From NCBI GenBank assembly GCA_023395255.1, contig JAEWZN010000007.1, forward strand, positions 124,001 to 188,000: 64,000 nt of DNA, given 5' to 3'. Made by a program: the position numbers and the translations under genes. The DNA comes from Deferribacteres bacterium (lineage in GTDB: Bacteria > Chrysiogenota > Deferribacteres > Deferribacterales > Geovibrionaceae). Under the pieces are notes generated by a model. That model was not told the DNA's origin. It did no database searches and saw only the letters and a program-made list of their open reading frames with translations. Shown in pieces: positions 45,140-55,257 of this stretch (positions within the stretch are counted from its first letter, which is position 1; each line of letters opens with the position of its first letter).

Positions 45140-45162
45140 CTGCGGGCTTCATTGTCCCGCAG
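45140..45162 (+). terminator. Hairpin after the IclR gene (probable weak terminator)
   Basis: CTGCGGG (45140-45146), 9-base loop, CCCGCAG (45156-45162). A 7-base GC-rich stem, but only three T residues follow, so termination may be incomplete. Confidence 0.45.
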
Positions 45163-45191
45163 CGTTTCCCCGATTCCCAGGCGGTGTGATT

Positions 45192-47438
45192 ATGTTGCCA
45201 TCTGTCAGTGTTCTTTTTGTTGAAGATTCCGGGGTTGAAAAAAACAGAATTCTTGAAGCGCTCAAAAAACATTTCGCAATAGAGATCCACGCACTCGCCG
45301 CAACGACCGATGAATTTCACGAACTCCTCACAGGCCGCCACTGGGATATGGTTGTGACGGAGGAATACCTCAGCAAAACCGATGCATTCGAAATACTCGA
45401 TATTATAAACGCTTCCGGGCGTGAGATTCCGGTATTTGTCTTTTCCGCCTATTCCGATGTGCGCGGCGCTGTGGAGTGTGTCAGACGCGGCGCGGCCGAC
45501 TTCCGCACTAAGGACGACATAACAGGTCTTATGGACTCGGTTAAGGCTTTGCTCAGCAGAAAAAAGGTGGTGAAAGAAAATGCGGAGGAATACGAAAAGG
45601 AGCTCCTTATAGACATTATAGAGGAGAGCCGCGATTTCATTTTCCTGATAGATGAAAAAACCCTCAAATTCAGATATGTAAACCGCGCAGTTATAGAGAA
45701 AACAGGCTACAGCTTCGGCGAGCTCCGGAATATGACCCCTGTGGATCTTGTGCGCAATCTCAGCGCTGAGGTTCTGAGGGAAAGGCTCTCAGGTGTTGCA
45801 GACGGCGAGCAGGACAGAATTGTGCTGTTCACTGAGATCATTTCCAAAACCGGGGAAATCCACCAGAGCGAGGCCACTGTTCAGCTTGTTTACAGAAAGA
45901 ACGAGAGCCTTTTTTACGCACGGCTTGAAGATCTGAGCGAAAAGATACGCACCCACGAAAATGCCATGCGTATGATGCAGGTGGTGGAATACAGCACCTC
46001 CGGAATATTTGTAACCGAGAAGGACGGAACAATAACATACGCAAACCCAAAGCTCCACAGGCAGACAGGTTTCAGCGAGAAAGACATAATAGGCAGCAAT
46101 ATAAATGTTATAAAAAGTGTTCTGGACGACAGCGGCGAGTATGAGCGCATCTGGTCCACGGTTCTCTCCGGGAGAAGATGGGCGGGCCGCACAAAGAGCA
46201 AAACGAGGGACGGAGGAGAGATAGAGGTTCTGTCGTTTGTTTCCCCTATCAGGAACTCCAGAGGCGAGATAACCAACCTTGCATTCTTTGATGAGGATGC
46301 CACCCTTGCAAACGAAATGAAGATGCAGCTTATCCATGCCCAGAAGATGGAAACACTGGGAGAGCTTGCGGGGGGTATAGCCCATGATTTTAATAATGTG
46401 CTGACCGCCGTTGGCGGTTTTGCCGGGGTAATAAGCCGCAAGCTGAAAGACAGAAAGGATGTCAGCTACCTCGCGGATAAGCTGGTGGAGCTTGCAGAAT
46501 CAGGCAGATCCCTCACTCAGGGGCTACTGGGGTACAGCCGGAAGCAGGAGCAGGAATTCAGGATTATAGATGCAGACCGCACAGTGAGGAAGGTGACCGA
46601 TATTATTTCACTGGTTTTTCCGGAGGACATTGTAATAGATGTGGAGACGGAATGCGGAGGCGCCAGAATAAGAGCCATAGAATCACAGATTGAGCAGATT
46701 CTTCTTAATCTTGCAAACAATGCAAGGGATGCCATGCCGGACGGGGGGCTGCTCACAGTATCGGCCTCTAAAAGCCTTTCAGGAAAGAGCGTGCTGATCC
46801 GCATAGGGGATACCGGGACAGGGATGCCTGCTGATGTTCTGGCTAATATTTTCAAGCCCTTCTTTACCACTAAGAGCGAAGGAAAGGGGACGGGGCTTGG
46901 GCTTGCCATAGTAAAGGACCTGATGGATTCTCACGGGGCAAAGATCTTTTGTGAGAGTGTGCTGGGTCAGGGAACTGTTTTTACGCTGGAGTTTCCCCTT
47001 ATTGACATAGATGAAATATCATTCGCCGCTGCAACTGCGGACAGTCTGGTGAAGCTCAGCGGCTCTGTTGTTGTGATTGATGATGATCCGGGGGTCAGGG
47101 AAGGCATAGAAACAATGCTCAGCGAATTCGGCTACAGAGCAGTGTGTTTTGACGGTTATCCGTCTATGTATAATAAGCTGGAATACCTCGGAGAGGTCTC
47201 CATTGCGGTAATAGATATGGTGCTGGCGGATTCAGGCAGCGTGATGGCTGCTGAGGCTCTCCTTGAGAAATACGGAAACCTGCCGATAATCTACATGACA
47301 GGATATGATGACGAATCCCTGAGAGGAAAGGGTATCATAACCGAAGGGAAAGCAATTATTAAAAAACCGGTCTTTGCTCATTCGCTTCTGAAGGCAATGG
47401 CAGAGGCTATGCAGGAAAAAAGTGTTAGCGACAGGTAA
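45192..47438 (+). CDS. Hybrid histidine kinase REC-PAS-PAS-HisKA-HATPase-REC
   Basis: 748 residues from ATG 45192 (AGGCGG upstream; GTG 45186 is less likely), no transmembrane segment, so cytoplasmic. The N-terminal receiver (~5-120) has FVEDS but Glu57 at the phosphoacceptor position (VVTEEYL), with Lys107 kept. PAS domains at ~140-250 and ~265-370. HisKA with ELAGGIAHDFNNVL (His398). HATPase with NLANNARDAMPDGG, GDTGTGMP and KGTGLGLAIVKDL. The C-terminal receiver (~630-745) has a normal aspartate (AVIDMVL). It is followed by a diguanylate cyclase gene, suggesting one phosphorelay. Confidence 0.93.
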   Translation: MLPSVSVLFVEDSGVEKNRILEALKKHFAIEIHALAATTDEFHELLTGRHWDMVVTEEYLSKTDAFEILDIINASGREIPVFVFSAYSDVRGAVECVRRGAADFRTKDDITGLMDSVKALLSRKKVVKENAEEYEKELLIDIIEESRDFIFLIDEKTLKFRYVNRAVIEKTGYSFGELRNMTPVDLVRNLSAEVLRERLSGVADGEQDRIVLFTEIISKTGEIHQSEATVQLVYRKNESLFYARLEDLSEKIRTHENAMRMMQVVEYSTSGIFVTEKDGTITYANPKLHRQTGFSEKDIIGSNINVIKSVLDDSGEYERIWSTVLSGRRWAGRTKSKTRDGGEIEVLSFVSPIRNSRGEITNLAFFDEDATLANEMKMQLIHAQKMETLGELAGGIAHDFNNVLTAVGGFAGVISRKLKDRKDVSYLADKLVELAESGRSLTQGLLGYSRKQEQEFRIIDADRTVRKVTDIISLVFPEDIVIDVETECGGARIRAIESQIEQILLNLANNARDAMPDGGLLTVSASKSLSGKSVLIRIGDTGTGMPADVLANIFKPFFTTKSEGKGTGLGLAIVKDLMDSHGAKIFCESVLGQGTVFTLEFPLIDIDEISFAAATADSLVKLSGSVVVIDDDPGVREGIETMLSEFGYRAVCFDGYPSMYNKLEYLGEVSIAVIDMVLADSGSVMAAEALLEKYGNLPIIYMTGYDDESLRGKGIITEGKAIIKKPVFAHSLLKAMAEAMQEKSVSDR

Positions 47439-47493
47439 TTTTACCCTGTCATTATGTTTGATAAATATTATTATGTAGTTTATGAAGGTTGAA

Positions 47494-48798
47494 ATGAACA
47501 AATGGGCGGAAGATTTCCCTGAGGCAATGAAGGAAATCACGATACTTTGTGTTGAAGATGAATCAGATGCGAGAGACAAGCTTTCCGGCTTTCTCAGCAA
47601 GAATTTCGGCGTGGTCTACAGCGCGTCCGACGGAATAGAAGGGCTTGAGGTTTTTAAAACCGAGAAGCCGGACATCATTATAACCGATATTCAGATGCCG
47701 CTCATGAACGGTCTTGAAATGGCGGAAGAGATAAGGAAAGAGAACGCAGACGTGCCCATTATAATAACCACCGGGTACGATGATGAGAAATATCTCGTCG
47801 GTTCCATAGACATAGGCGCAATGAAATATATAAAAAAGCCTGTGGACATAAAAAAGCTCAGGAGTCTGCTCAGCGAAGTTGCGCTCAATATTATTCAGCA
47901 GAAGGAAAAAGCCAAGAAAGACAGGCTGCTCCGCCTTGTTATGGAAAACTCTGCGGAGTTTTATCTCATTACTGACCTTGAAAAAATCTATTATATCAAT
48001 ACCGCATTCCTCCACTACATCGGCTATGAGGATATGGCGGAGATCGGCACAAAAACCGCCGCTCTGGAAACCGTTAATATTCTTAAGGACGGCAGCGGCT
48101 ACTGCGGGGCAGATTTGCGGAACTGGCTGAAAAAGGCAGCGGCAGAAGGCCTTGACGAGGCAGTGCTCAAGATGCAGGGTGCAGGCAAACTTAAGAGTGA
48201 GGCCAAAAACTTCCTTGTGCGCATAAACAAGGTTGAGGAGGAAAGCTCTGTGCTTGTTTCCATGGTTGATATTTCCAATCTGGAAGCATCAACCGTAATG
48301 AGAGAAACACCTGCGATGATTGACCCTCTTACGGGTGTTGTGAACAGGCGGAAGTTTGTTGAGGAACTTGACCGTGAGCTTTACAGGGTTCAGCGCTACA
48401 CACGCCCGCTGTGCCTTATTTTATTTGATATAGACGGTTTCAGCGAAATAAACGAACGCTACGGAAGGCAGGTCGGCGACAGTATCATTAAGGAAATAGC
48501 CCATCTGGTTAAGCAGAACGTCCGCGTGGTGGACACCTTTGCCCGTTACGGCGGAGAGGAGTTTGTTGTTCTCGCTCCCGAAACTGATTTAAACGGCGGA
48601 TTCGCCCTTGCGGATAAAATACGCGGCAAGATAGAGCGCCAGCAGTTTTCCCACGTGGGGAGAGTCACATGCAGCTTCGGCGTTACAGAGTATGTTCTCC
48701 TCCAGTCGAGGGATCTGCTTATTAAAACCGCCGATGATGCCCTCTACATGGCAAAAAGCAGAGGACGCAACAGGGTGGAGAAAGTCGCTTTCCTTTAG
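47494..48798 (+). CDS. Receiver-GGDEF diguanylate cyclase
   Basis: 434 residues from ATG 47494 (GAAGG upstream; ATG 47482 lacks a site). The receiver has IIITDIQMPLMNG (Asp65) and an intact lysine (KKPVDIKKL). A PAS-like middle (~150-250) and a GGDEF domain follow (LDPLTGVVNRRKFVEEL-type start). The active site is RYGGEEFVVL, and the inhibitory I-site RVVD lies five residues before it, so product feedback is expected. It makes cyclic-di-GMP when phosphorylated. It lies 55 bases after the hybrid kinase. Confidence 0.94.
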   Translation: MNKWAEDFPEAMKEITILCVEDESDARDKLSGFLSKNFGVVYSASDGIEGLEVFKTEKPDIIITDIQMPLMNGLEMAEEIRKENADVPIIITTGYDDEKYLVGSIDIGAMKYIKKPVDIKKLRSLLSEVALNIIQQKEKAKKDRLLRLVMENSAEFYLITDLEKIYYINTAFLHYIGYEDMAEIGTKTAALETVNILKDGSGYCGADLRNWLKKAAAEGLDEAVLKMQGAGKLKSEAKNFLVRINKVEEESSVLVSMVDISNLEASTVMRETPAMIDPLTGVVNRRKFVEELDRELYRVQRYTRPLCLILFDIDGFSEINERYGRQVGDSIIKEIAHLVKQNVRVVDTFARYGGEEFVVLAPETDLNGGFALADKIRGKIERQQFSHVGRVTCSFGVTEYVLLQSRDLLIKTADDALYMAKSRGRNRVEKVAFL

Positions 48799-48822
48799 AC
48801 ATAACGCTTATTCCGGTGATTG

Positions 48823-49212
48823 ATGAAAGTTTTCCGCCATGCAGTCATTTCCCCCGCACTGCCGGAAGAATATCTGGACATGAAAACTCTGGCTGTTCTG
48901 CATGATTCCAATTTTAAAGGTGAGAAACAGCCGGACGGAAGGGTTCTGTTCAGATCCGGGGATGCCTGCGGACTGGATGGGATCGCTGCGCATTTTGCAT
49001 CTCTCATAGAGCATAAATTACAGGAAAACAGGGCGGACTACCCGGCCTATGCTGCGGTAAATACTGCAGTGATTGGCAGCGGCGGAATGATATGCGGCGG
49101 TGAAGCATACTTTATCACAGCATTTCATGTGGAGCGTTTTTCCACCGGAGAATGGCTGGCAGAGAAAGAGAATGAGCATGAAAGCGCCGCCGGTGTTGAG
49201 TTCTTCGACTGA
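48823..49212 (+). CDS. Hypothetical protein, 129 residues
   Basis: Start ATG 48823 is preceded by CCGGTGA (48813-48819). Features: PEEYLDMKTLAVLHDSNFKGE, GRVLFRSGDACGLDGIAAHFASLIEHKL, and a glycine-rich AVIGSGGMICGGEAYFITAFHVERFSTGEW. No signal peptide or membrane segment. I do not recognise the family. It follows the diguanylate cyclase by 24 bases and may belong to its transcript. Confidence 0.7.
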   Translation: MKVFRHAVISPALPEEYLDMKTLAVLHDSNFKGEKQPDGRVLFRSGDACGLDGIAAHFASLIEHKLQENRADYPAYAAVNTAVIGSGGMICGGEAYFITAFHVERFSTGEWLAEKENEHESAAGVEFFD

Positions 49213-49221
49213 AATTTCTGT

Positions 49222-49237
49222 TGTTTCACATGAAACA
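49222..49237. other. parS-like site (15/16)
   Basis: TGTTTCACATGAAACA, one G-to-A change at the centre of the parS consensus, in the gap before azlC. Confidence 0.75.
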
Positions 49238-49288
49238 TTTTATATAATAGGTACTTAAAATCAACTTAACCGATGGCAGGTATTTCCT

Positions 49289-49990
49289 TTGTCAAATCAG
49301 ATTTCAAAAGGTTTCAGACAGGCTCTTCCCATAGCTGCGGGCTATTTTCCTGTGGCAGTTTCGTTTGGGCTCACTGCGGTTTCCGCCGGGCTGGACGGCT
49401 GGCTTGCTGTCCTCATGTCTCTCATAGTCTTTGCAGGTGCGTCCCAGTTTGTCGGCGCAGGTATGTTCGGTATGGGGGTAGGGGGCTGGGAGATAGTTCT
49501 CACAACTTTTGTCCTTAACTTCCGCCATTTTCTGATGAGTTCATCCCTCTCCAGAAGGCTGCCGGAGGAGACAACCGGTGCTCAGTCCGCGCTGGCTTCG
49601 TTCGGTGTTACGGATGAAACATTCGCAGTGGCCAGTATGAGCGGTGGGGAGAGGATTGCGCCTTCATACCTTTACGGGCTTAACTTCACAGCTTACAGCG
49701 CATGGGCAGCGGGAACTGTCGTGGGAGTAATGGCAGGGTCAGTCCTGAGTGATACCCTCAAGCAGAGCCTAACCTTCGGGCTTTATGCACTATTCATAGG
49801 GCTGCTTGTACCCGAACTCAAAAGAACAAGACCGGCGGTCACAGCCGCGCTCTGCTCAATGGCTGTCAGCGGAGCATTGTATTTTCAGCCGTTTTTTGAG
49901 ATGGGTTCAGGGTGGATGATTGTCAGCGCAACTATGGCAGGGGCACTTGCAGCGGCCTGCCTGCACGGGGAAGAGAATGAGCAAGCTTAA
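49289..49990 (+). CDS. azlC: AzlC family branched-chain amino acid exporter subunit
   Basis: 233 residues with several membrane segments. GFRQALPIAAGYFPVAVSFGLTAV is the AzlC N-terminal signature; FAGASQFVGAGM and ILTTFVLNFRHFLMSSSL are typical. With AzlD it exports branched-chain amino acids or analogues. The start is TTG 49289 with GGCAGG upstream; no ATG alternative lies in frame nearby. azlD overlaps its end by 14 bases. Confidence 0.93.
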   Translation: MSNQISKGFRQALPIAAGYFPVAVSFGLTAVSAGLDGWLAVLMSLIVFAGASQFVGAGMFGMGVGGWEIVLTTFVLNFRHFLMSSSLSRRLPEETTGAQSALASFGVTDETFAVASMSGGERIAPSYLYGLNFTAYSAWAAGTVVGVMAGSVLSDTLKQSLTFGLYALFIGLLVPELKRTRPAVTAALCSMAVSGALYFQPFFEMGSGWMIVSATMAGALAAACLHGEENEQA

Positions 49991-50276
49991 TATAATCATA
50001 CTCATGGCACTGGTGACATACATACCCAGAATGCTGCCCATGGTCTTCCTGAAAAATATGCGTCTCGCGCCGTGGCTGAACAGGTTTCTCAGGTTCATCC
50101 CCTATGCATCGCTCGGCGCGCTTATATTCCCCGGAGCATTGTTTTCAGTCAATCCGCCCATCGCTGCAGCGGGAGGAATAGCTGTCTCCGCTGCTCTGGC
50201 ATTTCTGGGCAGAAGCCTGATTGCAGTATTCGCCTCAGGTGTTGCGGCAGTTTATATTCTGCTTATTCTGCTTTAA
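49977..50276 (+). CDS. azlD: AzlD family transport subunit
   Basis: 99 residues from ATG 49977, overlapping the end of azlC, so the pair is coupled. Small hydrophobic protein with MALVTYIPRMLPMVFLKNMRLAPWLNRFLRFIPYASLGALIFPG, the AzlD hallmark (shown in parts: TYIPRMLP and RFIPYASLGAL). It completes the two-part exporter. A hairpin follows at 50284-50314. Confidence 0.92.
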   Translation: MSKLNIIILMALVTYIPRMLPMVFLKNMRLAPWLNRFLRFIPYASLGALIFPGALFSVNPPIAAAGGIAVSAALAFLGRSLIAVFASGVAAVYILLILL

Positions 50277-50283
50277 ATAAAAA

Positions 50284-50314
50284 AGGGGGCTTCCTTCCAT
50301 CGAAAGAGCCCCCT
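50284..50314 (-). terminator. Terminator of secA (possibly bidirectional with azlD)
   Basis: AGGGGGCT (50284-50291) and AGCCCCCT (50307-50314), a perfect 8-base stem. On the minus strand it ends in a TTTTTTAT run, so it serves the secA unit; on the plus strand no T run follows. Confidence 0.85.
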
Positions 50315-50352
50315 GAAAATGCTTTAAACTATACGCTTAAAATGTCCGGAAT

Positions 50353-52956
50353 TTAAACATCATCACTGTCTGCTTCGTTCTGACCGCAGCATTTCTTATA
50401 TTTCTTGCCGCTTCCGCAGGGGCAGTCATCGTTTCTGCCGACTTTGGGAACCACTCTCCTGACAGGTTTCGCTTTTTCCTCTTTGGGCGCGGCAGAGAGC
50501 ACGTCTCTGCGTTCTTCGGATATTTTAGCGGTTTTCTGCCTTTCCTGCTCTTTCTTTTCAAGGTCAACGTCTTCCTGTTTCTGCCCCATTCTCACGTTGA
50601 AGAGAATGCGGCAGGTGTTGGAATATACCCTGTCCATGAGCCCTGCGAAGAGGTTGAAGGCCTCGCGTTTATATTCGTTGAGCGGGTCTTTCTGTCCGTA
50701 GCCTCTGAGGCGCACGCTGTCACGGAGGTGATCCATGCTGAGCAGGTGCTCCTTCCATTTGTCATCCAGCATGCTTATCATCAGGTAGCTGAAAAGGCCT
50801 CTGTAGTGTTCGCCGAATTCGGCCTTCTTGGCTTCGAATTTCTCTTTGATTTTCTGAGCGGCGGTATTGAGAAAATCCTCAGACTTTTTGACATCAGTGG
50901 ATATGTCATCAATGGCAAAGGTTTCCTTCAGTGCCTTATTGAAGCCTTCAAGATCAGGCTTTTCGTGCGCTGATACAAATTCGTCATACAGAGAGTTGAG
51001 GGTATTGTTTATGGTTTCTCTGGCTACTTCCTCCACCTGCTCCTTATTGAGGATGCTGTTACGGAGACCGTAGACAATCGTCCTCTGCTGGTTCATTACG
51101 TTATCGTAATCCAGCAGATACTTACGCACCTCAAAGTTCATTGCCTCAACTTTTTTCTGGGCATTTTCTATGGCTTTGGAAATTATATTATGCTCAATGG
51201 GCTCTCCGTCCTTCATGCCGAGTTTGTTCATGATGTAGGAGATCTTTTCTGAACCGAAGATGCGCATAAGGTCATCCTCAAGGCTGAGGAAGAATCTTGA
51301 TGAACCCGCATCCCCCTGACGGCCGGCACGGCCTCTGAGCTGGTTGTCTATCCTTCTGGATTCGTTTCGTTCAGTGCCGAGAATGTGAAGACCGCCGAGT
51401 TCAAGCACACCTTCACCCAGTTTAATGTCAGTTCCTCGTCCTGCCATGTTGGTGGCGATGGTGACAGCGTTTTTCTGTCCGGCGAGGGCAACTATCTGCG
51501 CTTCGCGTTCGTGGTGCTTGGCGTTGAGGACTTCATGCTTAATCTTTCTTTTCTCAAGCATTTTGCTGACAAGCTCGGATTTTTCAATGGATGATGTGCC
51601 CACAAGAACGGGGCGGCCGAGTTTGTTCATCTCTTCTATTTCGGCTATGATAGCTTCGTACTTCTCGCGGGCGGTTTTGTAGATAACGTCAGCCCTGTCA
51701 TTACGCACCATTTTGCGGTGAGTGGGTATGCTTACAACGCCGAGGTTGTATATCTGCATGAACTCGCCCGCTTCTGTGGCGGCTGTACCCGTCATACCCG
51801 CGAGCTTGGCGTACATGCGGAAATAGTTCTGGAAGGTGATGGAGGCCAGAGTCTGGTTCTCGTTCTCTATTACCACCTGCTCCTTGGCCTCTATTGCCTG
51901 GTGCTGACCGTCGGAGTACCTTCTTCCGGGCATGAGCCTGCCGGTAAACTCATCAACAATGATAACCTTGCCGTTTTCCACAACGTAATCTTTGTCGCGC
52001 TTGAAAACTGCGTGAGCCTTGAGTGAGTTGTTTACATAGTGGAGAGTGTCCACATTGGCTACATCGAAAAGGTTTTCAAGTCCGAGGGTTTTCTCGATTG
52101 AGTTTATGCCCGCGTCCAGAAGCTGAACATCGCGTCTTTTCTCGTCAACTTTATAGGATGTCTCCGGGTTAAGCTGGCGGATTACCTCGTCAATTTTGTA
52201 GTAAACATTGGTGGATATATCTGTGGGTCCGCTGATGATCAGGGGCGTTCTTGCTTCGTCTATAAGAATACTGTCCACTTCATCCACTATGGCGTAGTGA
52301 AGCTTCCTCTGGGACATGTCATTCACGGAGAGCTTCATATTGTCACGCAGATAGTCAAACCCGAATTCGTTGTTGGTTCCGTAGGTTATGTCTGCGGCGT
52401 ATGCCTCTTTTCTGGTGCATGGGGTGATTTTTGTGGTGAGCGTGTCTTCGTTCTCCCACTCCACAAGCGATGATGCCTCATGCTGTATGATACCCACACT
52501 GAGGCCGAGGGTGATGTAAATCGGGCTCATCCACTGCGCATCACGCCTTGCCAGATAGTCATTCACGGTGACAAGATGCGCTCCCTTGCCTTCAAGTGCA
52601 TTGAGATAAAGGGCGAGAGTAGCCACAAGGGTTTTACCTTCACCGGTTTTCATCTCTGATATTCTGCCTTTGTGCAGGGCGTAACCGCCTATGAGCTGAA
52701 CATCGAAATGCCTCATGTTCATTCTGCGTTTGCTCACTTCTCTGACAGCGGCGAATGCCTCAGGAAGGAGATCGTCAATGCTTTCCCCGTTTTCCAGCCT
52801 TCTGCGGAACTCCGCAGTGGAGGTTTTAAGCTCCTCGATGGATTTTCTTTCGAAAACCGCCTCAAGAGAGTTTATTTTATCGACAACACCTGCTACCTTT
52901 TTCAGGTATCTCTGGTTAAAGTCGCCGAACAGTTTTTTCGCCAGTTCTTTAATCAT
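50353..52956 (-). CDS. secA: Preprotein translocase ATPase SecA
   Basis: 867 residues. Motor of the Sec secretion pathway. Walker A region [39 protein letters not shown] (DEAD-type), and [14 protein letters not shown] with [16 protein letters not shown]. The C-terminal zinc-binding tail [14 protein letters not shown], which contacts SecB or the ribosome, is present. ATG 52956 follows AGGAAGG. The membrane PsiE-like gene lies 14 bases upstream and is co-transcribed. Confidence 0.98.
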   Translation of the reverse strand: MIKELAKKLFGDFNQRYLKKVAGVVDKINSLEAVFERKSIEELKTSTAEFRRRLENGESIDDLLPEAFAAVREVSKRRMNMRHFDVQLIGGYALHKGRISEMKTGEGKTLVATLALYLNALEGKGAHLVTVNDYLARRDAQWMSPIYITLGLSVGIIQHEASSLVEWENEDTLTTKITPCTRKEAYAADITYGTNNEFGFDYLRDNMKLSVNDMSQRKLHYAIVDEVDSILIDEARTPLIISGPTDISTNVYYKIDEVIRQLNPETSYKVDEKRRDVQLLDAGINSIEKTLGLENLFDVANVDTLHYVNNSLKAHAVFKRDKDYVVENGKVIIVDEFTGRLMPGRRYSDGQHQAIEAKEQVVIENENQTLASITFQNYFRMYAKLAGMTGTAATEAGEFMQIYNLGVVSIPTHRKMVRNDRADVIYKTAREKYEAIIAEIEEMNKLGRPVLVGTSSIEKSELVSKMLEKRKIKHEVLNAKHHEREAQIVALAGQKNAVTIATNMAGRGTDIKLGEGVLELGGLHILGTERNESRRIDNQLRGRAGRQGDAGSSRFFLSLEDDLMRIFGSEKISYIMNKLGMKDGEPIEHNIISKAIENAQKKVEAMNFEVRKYLLDYDNVMNQQRTIVYGLRNSILNKEQVEEVARETINNTLNSLYDEFVSAHEKPDLEGFNKALKETFAIDDISTDVKKSEDFLNTAAQKIKEKFEAKKAEFGEHYRGLFSYLMISMLDDKWKEHLLSMDHLRDSVRLRGYGQKDPLNEYKREAFNLFAGLMDRVYSNTCRILFNVRMGQKQEDVDLEKKEQERQKTAKISEERRDVLSAAPKEEKAKPVRRVVPKVGRNDDCPCGSGKKYKKCCGQNEADSDDV

Positions 52957-52970
52957 CCTTTGACCTTCCT

Positions 52971-53861
52971 TTATTTTTCCGTTTTTGTAATCATCCAGTA
53001 TATTACTCCCAGTACCGCTATTGATACCAGAACAAATCCGTATGTCATCGGATTGGATGTTTCGTGCTTGAGGGTTATGATGAGCAGGTCACGGATGAAG
53101 GCAATGAGCGCAACACCGATGAAAATGCTTATCTTGAACTTGCCTCCTTTCAGCATCTGGATCTCCGTGTGGAGAAGCTCCACCAGAACCCAGATAATAA
53201 GCAGCGAGCCCAGAGCGGTAATAAGAACCTTGTCCGCGTTTTCCTCCAGCAGGTGCAGTATCTCAATCCCGAAGAGCACAGCGGCGGCGGCCGTCATTAT
53301 GATCAGTATGCCCACCATCAGCGTGTGCATGAGGAAGGAGAACTTCTCCGAAACGGAAACCACAAAGTTCTTTATACTGAATATAGATGTATATTCCCTG
53401 ATTTTGTTTTCGCAGAAAGCGTAATTGACGGCATCAACATTTATATCCATAAATTTATGAACGCTTAAGAGAATATTTTTTCTGTACACGTCATCATCCA
53501 GACTCTGGAAAATACGTTCGTGAATCCACAGGCGGATATAGCTCATCATGGCGTTTATCCATTCATGGTCTATTTCATATTTCTTCTGGAGATTGCCGAA
53601 TTTTTCAAGGTATGCGAGGTATGCATTGTTCAGTCTGGCTTCAAAAAACCTGTCGTACCATGTTAAAAGAAACTCTCTGTGCTTTGCCAGCACAACAGGG
53701 TACACGCTGTCCGGCAGACGGAACTTTTTTGTGAAGCTCTCAAAGACATCTCTTACAAAGTCTTCTTTATGTTTTTCCATAATCTCTTTGAGGGAGGCAA
53801 TATTGCGCAGATCATCTTCTGTCACGTCGTAGCTTTTCTGAAGATTTTTATAGTATTTCAT
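52971..53861 (-). CDS. PsiE-like membrane protein with N-terminal globin-like sensor domain
   Basis: 296 residues. Residues ~5-150 look like a globin of the sensor/protoglobin type ([28 protein letters not shown]...[11 protein letters not shown]), but where the proximal haem-binding His is expected there is Gln92 (FGNLQ, compare GRVH). Haem binding is therefore doubtful. Residues ~178-291 form four membrane segments of the PsiE (phosphate-starvation-inducible) type with [34 protein letters not shown]. It lies 14 bases upstream of secA on the same strand. Function unknown. Confidence 0.6.
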   Translation of the reverse strand: MKYYKNLQKSYDVTEDDLRNIASLKEIMEKHKEDFVRDVFESFTKKFRLPDSVYPVVLAKHREFLLTWYDRFFEARLNNAYLAYLEKFGNLQKKYEIDHEWINAMMSYIRLWIHERIFQSLDDDVYRKNILLSVHKFMDINVDAVNYAFCENKIREYTSIFSIKNFVVSVSEKFSFLMHTLMVGILIIMTAAAAVLFGIEILHLLEENADKVLITALGSLLIIWVLVELLHTEIQMLKGGKFKISIFIGVALIAFIRDLLIITLKHETSNPMTYGFVLVSIAVLGVIYWMITKTEK

Positions 53862-54041
53862 TTGCGGCTCCGCAGGGGAAAAACGGACTCAGGCAGCTTT
53901 TCCGATAAAGGAAAATAGTTATTTATTTTTCGGTAATGTATGATAAAATCCGTTAAAAATAAAGGGAAAACAGACTGTCCGCACCACTTATGACACTCTT
54001 ATAACATGCTTGCCCGCATGCCTTAGGGAGGTTAACCCGAA

Positions 54042-54635
54042 ATGAACCGAAACCGCATCGCGGAAATTACCAGAAAAACAAACGAAACGGATATTTACCT
54101 TAAGCTGGACATAGACGGTTCAGGCGAGAGCAAAATAACCACAGGCGTGGGCTTTCTCAACCACATGCTGGAGCTTTTCGCGCGTCACGGTGGCTTTGAC
54201 CTCGAAGTGATCGCAAAAGGCGATACCAACGTGGACGACCATCACACGGTGGAGGACATAGGAATATGCCTCGGCGATGCGTTTAAGAAAGCTCTCGGCG
54301 ATAAAAAAGGAATAAGGCGGTACGGCTTTTTCCTTCTCCCCATGGATGAAACCCTTATAGAATGCGCAATAGATTTCAGCGGGAGGACATACCTCAACTT
54401 TGCCGCCGATATTCAGGCTGTGCGTGTGGGAACATTCGAGACCGAGCTTGTGGAGGAGTTCTTCAAGGCCTTCGCTGACCGCTCCTCGGTAAACCTGCAC
54501 ATAATAAAGAGATTCGGACGCAACACGCACCACATAATAGAAGGAATTTTCAAGGCTGTTGCCAGATCGATAAAAGACGCTGTTGTTGTGGAATCGGACA
54601 GAATAATGTCCACCAAGGGTACGTTAAGTGAGTAA
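54042..54635 (+). CDS. hisB: Imidazoleglycerol-phosphate dehydratase
   Basis: 197 residues, monofunctional form. Mn2+ enzyme of histidine biosynthesis step 6. Metal motifs DDHHTVEDIGICLG and HMLELFARHGGFDL in the first half and the mirrored HHIIEGIFKAVARSIKDA in the second half are intact. GGGAGG precedes ATG 54042. hisH starts within its last bases (8-base overlap). First gene of hisB-hisH-hisA. Confidence 0.97.
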   Translation: MNRNRIAEITRKTNETDIYLKLDIDGSGESKITTGVGFLNHMLELFARHGGFDLEVIAKGDTNVDDHHTVEDIGICLGDAFKKALGDKKGIRRYGFFLLPMDETLIECAIDFSGRTYLNFAADIQAVRVGTFETELVEEFFKAFADRSSVNLHIIKRFGRNTHHIIEGIFKAVARSIKDAVVVESDRIMSTKGTLSE

Positions 54636-55257
54636 AATTGCTGTCATTGATTATGAGGCGGGCAACCTACGCAGTGTGCAGAAGGCGTTTGAAAGCCTCG
54701 GCTATGATGCCGTGGTCACCTCGGATGCGCAAATTATAAAATCCGCCCATAAAGTTGTTCTCCCCGGTGTCGGCGCATTCGGCGACTGTATCGGCGGGCT
54801 TGAAAAAGCCGGGCTGAGGGAAACTGTTCTCGGAGTTATAGATTCCGGCAGACCGTTTTTAGGCATATGTGTGGGAATGCAGATGCTGTTTGATAAAAGC
54901 TACGAGTTCGGCGAGCATGACGGCCTCGGTATTTTCCGGGGTTCGGTGCAGAAGTTTCCGGGTGAAATAGTTAAACAGGGGATGAAGATTCCGCACATGG
55001 GCTGGAACAGCCTCAGCATAAAACAGAAGAATCACCCTGTGCTGAAAGGCATAAATGACGGTGATATGGTGTACTTCGTGCATTCCTACTATGTGCAGTC
55101 GGAGGATTCATCCGTAATCGCAGCAGAGTGCGAATACGGTGTCACGTTCACCGCCGCCGCCGCGAGGGATAATATATTCGCAACCCAGTTTCACCCGGAA
55201 AAATCACAGGCAACGGGGCTCAGGCTGCTTAAAAATTTCGGGGAGTGGAAATGCTGA
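54628..55257 (+). CDS. hisH: Imidazole glycerol phosphate synthase glutaminase subunit
   Basis: 209 residues from GTG 54628. The glutaminase half that feeds ammonia to HisF. Nucleophile in FLGICVGMQMLF (Cys ~82), His/Glu pair in TQFHPEKSQ. N-terminal IAVIDYEAGNLRSVQKAF. hisA overlaps its end by 7 bases. hisF, its partner, is not in the window. Confidence 0.96.
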   Translation: MSKIAVIDYEAGNLRSVQKAFESLGYDAVVTSDAQIIKSAHKVVLPGVGAFGDCIGGLEKAGLRETVLGVIDSGRPFLGICVGMQMLFDKSYEFGEHDGLGIFRGSVQKFPGEIVKQGMKIPHMGWNSLSIKQKNHPVLKGINDGDMVYFVHSYYVQSEDSSVIAAECEYGVTFTAAAARDNIFATQFHPEKSQATGLRLLKNFGEWKC

